Shown in pieces: positions 14,155 to 19,749 of a DNA stretch of 19,749 nucleotides. This DNA comes from RGIG2560 sp964418385. Lineage in GTDB: Bacteria; Patescibacteriota; Microgenomatia; UBA1400; PJMF01. The notes under the pieces were generated by a model. That model worked only from the letters and a program-made list of their open reading frames with translations. It searched no databases and was not told the DNA's origin. The position numbers and the translations under genes are program-made. The stretch lies in NCBI GenBank assembly GCA_964418385.1, contig CAYQLH010000008.1, positions 1 through 19,749 of the forward strand, in the 5' to 3' direction. The first letter of the stretch is position 1; each line of letters starts with the position of its first letter.

Positions 14155-15343
14155 AAAACTTTTTCACAAATCGCTCCTTTATTTTGCCACCCTTGTTTTG
14201 GGGAAGCTTTTAACCGCTGTTTTTTTCATTTTCATCGCCCGGATTTTGCAACCAGAAAAATTTGGCGAAATCACATATTTTATGACGCTGACTCAAGTTA
14301 TCAGTGTGATTGCTGATCTCGGTTTGAAAAGTTGGTACCAAAAGCACACCGCCCTGCGACGCGACCCCAATTTACTTAGCCAACTCACACTCTGGCGACT
14401 TTTGCTTTACTTGCTTACCGTCGGCGCGCTCTCGCTTTTCCAGCTGGCGACGCACTTTTTTAACCCTTCACTTTTCCCGCTCATTTTGGTTGCTCTTGCC
14501 TGGGAGAGCTTACTCACCATTGCTGACGCTTATTATCTTTCTCGCTGTCAGAGTTTGCGCCTGGGCTTTAAGCTCATAGCTCGCAATGTGCTGCTTTTTG
14601 CTAGTTTGCTTGTCATCCATACGCCAGCAGATGCCCCGCTTTTTTACTGGGCCTACGATTTAACGCTTGGCCTGGTGACAGCTTTCTACTTTCCGTGGCG
14701 CCAACTTGACTGGCACTGGTACGAACGTTTTTGGCACGCCCGTCAGTGGTGCAGTATCCGCGACACCTGGACTTACGCGGCGATTGACGATCTTGGCATT
14801 CTCTATTCCCGCGCTGATCAACTGATTATCAAACATTTTTTTGATAGCGCCGCCTTGGGCTTTTACTCGGCAGCTTATCGCTATGTGGATGCGTTCAATC
14901 TCTTGCCCCAAGCTCTTTTCCACAACCTTTTCCCACTGGCGGCCAAAAAAGGCGGTCTCACTCGCACTCAAATCGCCAAAATGGTCGCGATCATGTCGCT
15001 TTTGGGCTTGTGCGTTGCCGGCGGACTCTATTTGAGCGCTGATTTGCTCACCGTTACTTTACTGGGAGCCGCTTACGCGCCAGCAGCCGCTGTTTTGCGC
15101 GCCTTTAGTCCGGTGATTGTCCTCTTTTTTTTCAACGCGCCGCTCAATACCGTTCTCCAAAGCAGCGATCGCGTGCGCACATACGTTCCGTTTTTGTTTT
15201 TTTCCTCTGCGATCAATATCATTCTCAACTTTTTACTTTTACCGCGCTTTGGCATTTTGGGGAGTGCTTACGCGATGCTCGCGGGAGAGAGCCTTTTGGT
15301 GATCATCAATGTCATTTTAACCCTTAGTTTCCCCAAACAATAA
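14147..15343 (+). CDS. MOP-superfamily polysaccharide flippase (second of two)
   Basis: The 398-residue membrane protein has about 12 helices and the flippase N-terminal pattern LGKLLTAVFFIFIARILQPEKFGEITYF, then a long run of hydrophobic segments. It belongs to the same superfamily as the preceding gene, but the two sequences look clearly different, so this is not a recent duplication. The start is GTG at 14147, with AAAGG about 8 nt upstream, inside the last codons of the first flippase (8-nt overlap), which suggests coupled translation. The pair may act on different substrates or together; sequence alone does not decide. Confidence 0.86.
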   Translation: MLKKLFHKSLLYFATLVLGKLLTAVFFIFIARILQPEKFGEITYFMTLTQVISVIADLGLKSWYQKHTALRRDPNLLSQLTLWRLLLYLLTVGALSLFQLATHFFNPSLFPLILVALAWESLLTIADAYYLSRCQSLRLGFKLIARNVLLFASLLVIHTPADAPLFYWAYDLTLGLVTAFYFPWRQLDWHWYERFWHARQWCSIRDTWTYAAIDDLGILYSRADQLIIKHFFDSAALGFYSAAYRYVDAFNLLPQALFHNLFPLAAKKGGLTRTQIAKMVAIMSLLGLCVAGGLYLSADLLTVTLLGAAYAPAAAVLRAFSPVIVLFFFNAPLNTVLQSSDRVRTYVPFLFFSSAINIILNFLLLPRFGILGSAYAMLAGESLLVIINVILTLSFPKQ

Positions 15344-15355
15344 CACCAATTGTTT
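15335..15355 (+). terminator. Weak hairpin at the end of the flippase operon
   Basis: AAACAAT (15335-15341) and ATTGTTT (15349-15355) form a 7-bp AT-rich stem with a 7-nt loop spanning the stop codon, followed by TTAAATTT. It may terminate the operon but is much weaker than the other terminators here. Confidence 0.32.
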
Positions 15356-15356
15356 T

Positions 15357-15404
15357 AAATTTGTTCACGTTTTCGCCTGGATTTGTAAAACATTTGTTAA
15401 ACAA
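15357..15404 (+). repeat. 48-bp direct repeat, copy 1
   Basis: This stretch is identical over 48 bases to 18442-18489. It contains ATTTGT three times, starting at positions 3, 25 and 36 of the repeat (22 and 11 bp apart), and ends in the palindrome TTGTTAAACAA. It lies about 54 bp upstream of the TTGACA box of the MscS-fusion gene. Confidence 0.93.
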
Positions 15405-15454
15405 ACGTCATCCGAGCATGGGCGCTTGCGATCGCTCGTTGCTGCCCCAATTGC

Positions 15455-15489
15455 CTCTTGACAAAAATGACATAATATGTTATAATATA
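15455..15489 (+). promoter_or_regulatory. Strong promoter of the MscS-fusion gene
   Basis: TTGACA (15458-15463), a 17-bp spacer and TATAAT (15481-15486), preceded by TGT. The 35-bp segment matches 6041-6075 at 33 positions. The leader of about 26 nt carries a Shine-Dalgarno. Confidence 0.88.
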
Positions 15490-15518
15490 ATATATTAGTC
15501 AACAAAACAGAGGAACCA

Positions 15519-18428
15519 ATGAACATCTCGCCTGCCAAAAAAATCATCAGCTTCATTTTAGTCGTCGCGTTGACTCTTTTTACGGGTGCCGGTCTTTATT
15601 TCTTCTTGACAAAAGCCGAAACCAACCGCAGTTTGCGCGTGGGCGAGCAAGAATTAACGACTGCGTTTGACAATATTCGCCAAATCGCCACCGAAGTGAC
15701 CACTCTCGCCGATCCTGTTTTGAGTCAATTTTACGCCAAACCCAAGCTCACCGCCAAAACCTTAACCGAGGCACATTTTAACGACTGGGACGGGCAACCC
15801 GGTGTTTTTCAAGATGGTTACATCATGCCAGAGGTCGAATATGGCGAGAAATTGCCAGATTTTGTGCCTTATATTTCGGCACGTCAAATGGACCGCGCCG
15901 CTTATCCGGAGATTAATGATGATGATTTTACCCAAGCTTACGAAAACTATTTTTACTATGGTCTTGCTGATCACCAGTGGTATTGGCTTGCCATGGAAAA
16001 AATCGAGGGCAGCGATTATGTTTATGCGGAGTTTGCTGATGCCCAGATGTTTACCCAGATCGCGGGACGCGCTGCGCAGACGTGGAATGCGATTGATACT
16101 TTAAAACAAGTCTATGGCGCCGAGGTGATCGTCATGTACAAACACGATGGCTCTTACGCTTTCTGGCCCACCGGTCTTGCCAATTATGAGCATCATTTAT
16201 CAAGTCTTGGTTTTGACGACAGTGTTTGGGAGACCAAAAACGGTTTACATGTTTTAGATCGTCAGTACTATTCATATTTTGTGGTGGACATCAACGCTGA
16301 CCTGAGCGCGCTGGTGCTTGTCAATCTTTCCAGCGCCCTCAAGCAAACGGCACCGATCATTTTCCCGGTTTTAGGTTTGATGTTTATCATTCTTTTTGTT
16401 TACCTTTTTTGGATCTTTGATGTTTGCAGTTTTGTCAAAAACGTACGCCTCACACCCGCCCAAAAAACAAAATATTCGCCCCAGCATCTCAAATCTGTGA
16501 CTGTGATTTACGGTGTGGTCGGCGGCATGGTGATTTTTTTGGTCAGCATTTATGCCAGTACGCTTTTGTCTCTTTACAGAGCCAACGAAAGCTGCCGCAC
16601 CGCCTTAAAAACGCTTTTTGAGCAAGTGGAAGCTTCTTCTCAGAAAGTTGCCACCTATCAAGGCATTTATGACGACTTAGTGATTGCCAATTTAACTTAT
16701 CTCTCGACGATTTTAGCGCAGCATCCTGAGCTTTTAAATGCCCAATATCTGCAAACGGCGAGTGAAGTTATCGGGGCTGACAATCTGGTGGTTTACGGTG
16801 TGGACGGTCATCAACTTGTCACCAATGCTGCTTTGAGAGGCTTGGAGATTGGTGGGGCTGGGGATAGTGATGGTAGCTTTAAAACTCTCCAAAACGGAAC
16901 GCCTTCGCTGGTGCGCGCTCCCATTGACGACGAAGCCTTTGGTCTTGATATGATCTCCGTTTCCTACGGAGTCCCGCTCGCTTTTGCCAGTAATCAAACT
17001 TATGGCGTTTTGGCAGCCTATGTCAATCCTCAAATCCGCAACAGTCTCCATGCTTTTGATGAAAAAGAACTGATGCGCGCTTACACTTCGCCCACAGGCA
17101 TTTTCTTTACTGTCGATCCCGAAACCAGTATCATTAAATTTGCCACCCAACCAGATTTGATTGGTAAAAAATTGACGGAAATTGGGATGCCAGCAAGTGC
17201 CATCAGGGATCATTTTATGGACTTTTTCCGCTTGTTTGAAGCCAAGTATTACGGTCTTTCAGAAACCAAAAACGAGCTGATCTACTACAATGCCAAAATG
17301 CAAGACGAAGTGCTGTCAGGCAGACTTTCTTTCTCCCTGGTGGCTGTGATTTGTTATGGCGTCGCTTTTGTCATTTTGGTGCATTTGGCCCTGTCGCCAT
17401 ATCAGTCAGCAAAAATTATCTGGCAAGAAAACGGCCCGTTTTTTGGACCCCAAGAAGACACCGTCTTGACCGCTTTTGGCGAAGTCAAGGATAGCGTTGA
17501 CATTAGCCAACGCTGGAATTTGTGGCGTCCTTTCCAAGCGTCAGTCACGCCTGCCTTCAAAGCACGACTGCTGGCAGAGAGTCTCCTTATTCTTATTTCG
17601 GCAGGCTTAGTGTACTTTTTCGCTCTTACCCAGCCGTCTGTGGGCAATTCGAGCATTTTAAGTTACGTCATCAGCGGTGAATGGACGAAAGGCTTTAATA
17701 TCTTTGCTCTCACGGCACTTTTGCTTTTGTGCGGCGTGATTTTCTTTTGCCTGGTAATGTTAGAATTGATAGGCACTCTTTTGAATCGTTATCTCGACGC
17801 TAAGGGTGAAACTGTGTCTCGCTTGACCATCAATTTGCTCCGTTACCTGCTGGTAATTACTTTGATTTATCAAGGTGCAGACTATTTTGGTTTTGATACC
17901 CGCGCCGTCATTGCGTCAATTGGCTTGGTTTCTTTTGCTCTTTCGCTGGGTCTTAAAGACATGGTAACTGATATTGTGGCCGGCTTGACAATTGTTTTTG
18001 AAGGCGAGTATCAGGTGGGCGATATTATCGAAATTGCTGGTTTCCGCGGCAAAGTGGTGGAAATTGGTGTCCGCTCCACCAAGCTCATGGGTCGGGGTGG
18101 CAACATTAAAATCATTAGCAATCGCGATGTCAAAAACGTCCTCAATATGACTCACTTAAATTCTTGGTGTGCACTTGACGTCACGGTGAGCAACAGTGAA
18201 TCACTGGCACGTTTGGAAAAAATCTTTGCGGAAGAATTGCCCAAAATCGGCAAAAAGATTGACGGTCTCATCAGTGGTCCGTATTATAAGGGCGTGCTGT
18301 CTTTTGGGCACAATGGCCAAACGCTGTCGATTATTGCCGAATGTCACGAGGAAGATTTCTTTAAAGTGCAAAGAGAACTTAACCGCGAACTCACCAATCT
18401 TTTTGATAAATACGAAGTAAAACTTTAA
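15519..18428 (+). CDS. MscS-type channel fused to two extracytoplasmic sensor-like regions
   Basis: The 969-residue protein has eight predicted membrane helices (about 8-30, 278-300, 327-352, 603-625, 685-704, 725-752, 771-788, 795-825). Two large regions, 31-277 and 353-602, should lie outside the membrane. The second ends with DPETSIIKFATQPDLIGKKL (533-552), which resembles Cache sensor domains, and the first has a similar VIVMYKHDGSYAFWP segment. From about 750 it is a MscS channel: pore-lining ASIGLVSFALSLGLKDMVTD (799-818), the beta domain GEYQVGDIIEIAGFRGKVVEIGVRST (829-854) and the cytoplasmic C-terminal domain. It could open on ligand binding as well as tension (inference). The ATG at 15519 has AGAGGA 4 nt upstream. 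No terminator is obvious after it. Confidence 0.9.
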   Translation: MNISPAKKIISFILVVALTLFTGAGLYFFLTKAETNRSLRVGEQELTTAFDNIRQIATEVTTLADPVLSQFYAKPKLTAKTLTEAHFNDWDGQPGVFQDGYIMPEVEYGEKLPDFVPYISARQMDRAAYPEINDDDFTQAYENYFYYGLADHQWYWLAMEKIEGSDYVYAEFADAQMFTQIAGRAAQTWNAIDTLKQVYGAEVIVMYKHDGSYAFWPTGLANYEHHLSSLGFDDSVWETKNGLHVLDRQYYSYFVVDINADLSALVLVNLSSALKQTAPIIFPVLGLMFIILFVYLFWIFDVCSFVKNVRLTPAQKTKYSPQHLKSVTVIYGVVGGMVIFLVSIYASTLLSLYRANESCRTALKTLFEQVEASSQKVATYQGIYDDLVIANLTYLSTILAQHPELLNAQYLQTASEVIGADNLVVYGVDGHQLVTNAALRGLEIGGAGDSDGSFKTLQNGTPSLVRAPIDDEAFGLDMISVSYGVPLAFASNQTYGVLAAYVNPQIRNSLHAFDEKELMRAYTSPTGIFFTVDPETSIIKFATQPDLIGKKLTEIGMPASAIRDHFMDFFRLFEAKYYGLSETKNELIYYNAKMQDEVLSGRLSFSLVAVICYGVAFVILVHLALSPYQSAKIIWQENGPFFGPQEDTVLTAFGEVKDSVDISQRWNLWRPFQASVTPAFKARLLAESLLILISAGLVYFFALTQPSVGNSSILSYVISGEWTKGFNIFALTALLLLCGVIFFCLVMLELIGTLLNRYLDAKGETVSRLTINLLRYLLVITLIYQGADYFGFDTRAVIASIGLVSFALSLGLKDMVTDIVAGLTIVFEGEYQVGDIIEIAGFRGKVVEIGVRSTKLMGRGGNIKIISNRDVKNVLNMTHLNSWCALDVTVSNSESLARLEKIFAEELPKIGKKIDGLISGPYYKGVLSFGHNGQTLSIIAECHEEDFFKVQRELNRELTNLFDKYEVKL

Positions 18429-18441
18429 AGACAGTTTGTCA

Positions 18442-18489
18442 AAATTTGTTCACGTTTTCGCCTGGATTTGTAAAACATTTGTTAAACAA
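18442..18489 (+). repeat. 48-bp direct repeat, copy 2
   Basis: Identical to 15357-15404 over all 48 bases, beginning 13 bp after the MscS-fusion stop. It ends 27 bp before the TTGACT box of the next gene, so both copies take the same orientation and place relative to a promoter. Confidence 0.93.
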
Positions 18490-18516
18490 CACTCCGCTAA
18501 AGTGCGCGTTTAACCC

Positions 18517-18544
18517 TTGACTTTCCGCACAAATCGGCTACAAT
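18517..18544 (+). promoter_or_regulatory. Promoter of the 313-aa membrane-anchored protein
   Basis: TTGACT (18517-18522), a 16-bp spacer and TACAAT (18539-18544), 8 nt before the ATG. It lacks the TGn extension but has a good -35; the mRNA should be leaderless or nearly so. Confidence 0.7.
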
Positions 18545-18552
18545 AACGCGGT

Positions 18553-19494
18553 ATGCAGAACGAAAATAACAACAAACTCTATCTGATTATTGGCGGTGTG
18601 ATTGCAGTTTTGATCGCCGCGACAGTGGCCGTGATTGTTTTCACTACTTCTCACGAAAAACCAGCTCCTGAACCAGAAATTGCTGAGGCTTCCACCAAAC
18701 CAAAGAAAAAACGAATTTCGGCACCGCAAAATGTCATCGCACTTGCCGAGCGACCGGTAGTTAGTCTTCATCCGTTTAGCAAAGAAGGTGGTCGTTTTGT
18801 CAGCATTGTTGTTTCCGCGCTCCGCCAAGATGCGGACACCGCTGAGTACGAAATTGTCTACAATGTCATCGGCGCCAATGCTGTCGATGCCAAAGGCAAA
18901 GCCATCCGCGATTTTGACGCTGAGTCCGAGGGCGGCTTGCAGGCGTTTATTGGCGAGCTCGATCTCAAGCGCTTGCCCACGAGCACCGAAAATCGTTTTG
19001 GCACCTGCAGTGCTGGTGGTGCCTGCATCAACAATAACGTCGACTACGGCACCCTGACGCTTAACTTCGACACTGCCGAAAAATTTGGCGTGAAAACCAA
19101 CTGGACGTATTTTGAAGACGGCGCGGCGACTAGTAGCACCAATGATGGTCTTTTTACCATCAAAGCCAAGCCGCTTGCGAGTGCTAGCGATTATCTGCTC
19201 ATGCAACAAATCGGTCTGCCCGACGGCTTGGATGCGACGGTGGTCGAGGTCAGCGACGACGGTCGCGACGGCGGCACTTGGCCGCTGGCTTATCAGCTCA
19301 GTTTCACCAAAGCGCCTGCTGATCTGGATGAGGCGACGGTGAGCTTTGAGCATGCCGGTGACAAAGTCGCGGTGTACGATGGCAAACACTGGAAAACTTA
19401 TAGCGTGGACGACACCGTGCCAGCTGGTGATGATTACATTTACGCCCTCCTGGGCGACACTGCTGCGAGTGCGGATGATGCCGACGCCGATTAA
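18553..19494 (+). CDS. Membrane-anchored extracytoplasmic protein, unknown function (313 aa)
   Basis: I do not recognise the family. The protein has a short polar N-terminus, one membrane helix (about 10-31), a Pro/Glu/Lys-rich linker (33-57), then an exported domain of about 230 residues ending in an Asp/Ala-rich tail (SADDADAD). Two cysteines only, C152 and C158 in TCSAGGACIN, are well placed for a small disulfide loop. The domain looks mainly beta (alternating hydrophobics, for example EYEIVYNVIGAN and DYGTLTLNFD). The ATG at 18553 lies 8 nt after TACAAT and has no Shine-Dalgarno. The identical 48-bp repeat before it and before the MscS-fusion gene suggests joint control and perhaps a joint role. 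Confidence 0.8.
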   Translation: MQNENNNKLYLIIGGVIAVLIAATVAVIVFTTSHEKPAPEPEIAEASTKPKKKRISAPQNVIALAERPVVSLHPFSKEGGRFVSIVVSALRQDADTAEYEIVYNVIGANAVDAKGKAIRDFDAESEGGLQAFIGELDLKRLPTSTENRFGTCSAGGACINNNVDYGTLTLNFDTAEKFGVKTNWTYFEDGAATSSTNDGLFTIKAKPLASASDYLLMQQIGLPDGLDATVVEVSDDGRDGGTWPLAYQLSFTKAPADLDEATVSFEHAGDKVAVYDGKHWKTYSVDDTVPAGDDYIYALLGDTAASADDADAD

Positions 19495-19522
19495 TTACTT
19501 TTCATTTTTTCACGGCGTGTGA

Positions 19523-19540
19523 TACAATATACGCGTATAT
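19523..19540 (+). promoter_or_regulatory. -10 box and 14-bp palindrome before the last gene
   Basis: TACAAT (19523-19528), preceded by TGA, lies 10 nt before the ATG at 19539. The perfect palindrome ATATACGCGTATAT (19527-19540) runs from the -10 box into the start codon, so a bound protein would cover the transcription start. Confidence 0.6.
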
Positions 19541-19749
19541 GAAGAAATCCTTTCTGATTGGTGTATCCCCCCTGCTTTTTGTGTTGTTTTGTGCAGTGAT
19601 AAACATTAAATCTGCGAACGCTTATTATTGTTTGTGTGGGGACACAATTAATCCATATTGCCAAGATATGGGAAATAGTGACAATCAAATTTGTGATGAA
19701 AACAAATGTAGCCAGTCGTGGGGTCTTTTCAAAGGCAAAGTTGCTGGTG
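19539..19749 (+). CDS. Secreted Cys-rich protein, N-terminal part (cut by window edge)
   Basis: Only the first 70 codons are present. The product starts MKKSFLIGV and has a typical Sec signal peptide (basic n-region, hydrophobic core about 4-23, and a likely cleavage after SANA at residues 25-28). The mature start is YYCLCGDTINPYCQDMG, with further cysteines in NQICDENKC. That gives five cysteines in the first 30 mature residues, suggesting a disulfide-rich extracellular or surface protein. I do not recognise the family. The start was chosen for the signal peptide and the -10 box 10 nt upstream; there is no Shine-Dalgarno. Confidence 0.75.
   Translation, partial: MKKSFLIGVSPLLFVLFCAVINIKSANAYYCLCGDTINPYCQDMGNSDNQICDENKCSQSWGLFKGKVAG

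Noticed and set aside
15357..15404. CRISPR array
   Set aside because: Only two copies exist and they are about 3 kb apart, with a gene between them and no spacers or cas genes.
15357..18489. The two 48-bp repeats as ends of a mobile element carrying the MscS-fusion gene
   Set aside because: They are direct, internally structured and placed upstream of promoters. There is no transposase, no inverted ends and no short target duplication. A shared regulatory element is simpler, though copying by recombination cannot be excluded.
18538..19389. Long open frame on the minus strand (283 codons)
   Set aside because: It lies fully opposite the 313-aa membrane-anchored protein, which has a promoter, a membrane helix and sensible composition. 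The minus-strand product has no such support and is an antisense shadow.

Overview
The window looks like a piece of a compact bacterial chromosome, most likely from a Candidate Phyla Radiation (Patescibacteria) lineage. This assignment is inference and rests on several features together: a short 607-residue AlaRS without the C-terminal domain, a DUF4012 protein, many small membrane-anchored envelope proteins with one N-terminal helix, very short intergenic gaps, and first genes of transcripts that are mostly leaderless. TGA is used as a normal stop (capA-like gene, the 194-aa orphan gene, the 52-aa gene), so the TGA-recoding CPR lineages (Gracilibacteria, Absconditabacteria) are unlikely. No tRNA, rRNA, IS element, prophage or CRISPR array was seen.

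Layout. Positions 1-4158 are read leftward: the 5' part of enolase behind a small zinc-ribbon membrane protein, a DUF308 membrane protein, a CapA-like metallophosphatase, a candidate small RNA with its own strong promoter, a membrane-anchored peptidoglycan-hydrolase-like protein and a membrane-anchored thermonuclease. Positions 4211-9985 are read rightward: alaS, an unrecognised 194-aa gene with its own promoter and terminator, rpsT-lepA, an unrecognised 52-aa gene with tandem promoters, an operator-like palindrome and a terminator, and a hexapeptide acyltransferase. A leftward pair follows, a membrane-anchored cyclophilin and then a DUF4012 protein. From 11960 to the end everything is rightward: a sugar-nucleotide-type nucleotidyltransferase, two overlapping MOP-type flippases, a 969-residue MscS channel fused to two large extracytoplasmic sensor-like regions, a membrane-anchored protein of unknown function, and the start of a secreted Cys-rich protein.

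How the genes fit together. alaS, rpsT and lepA are translation genes. Most of the rest serves the envelope: peptidoglycan remodelling, extracellular folding and nuclease activity, surface polysaccharide precursor and export, and osmotic or chemical sensing. Two kinds of expression signal can be told apart. The first kind is an extended -10 box (TGnTATAAT) 6-8 nt before the start codon with no Shine-Dalgarno, that is, leaderless mRNA. The second kind is a transcript with a real 5' leader and a Shine-Dalgarno, usually with a consensus TTGACA box; operon-internal genes also use a Shine-Dalgarno.

The most noteworthy signals are an identical 48-bp repeat placed before the MscS-fusion gene and again before the next gene, containing three helically phased ATTTGT units; the sensor-MscS fusion itself; the two strongly promoted orphan genes; and the candidate small RNA at 2584-2664.
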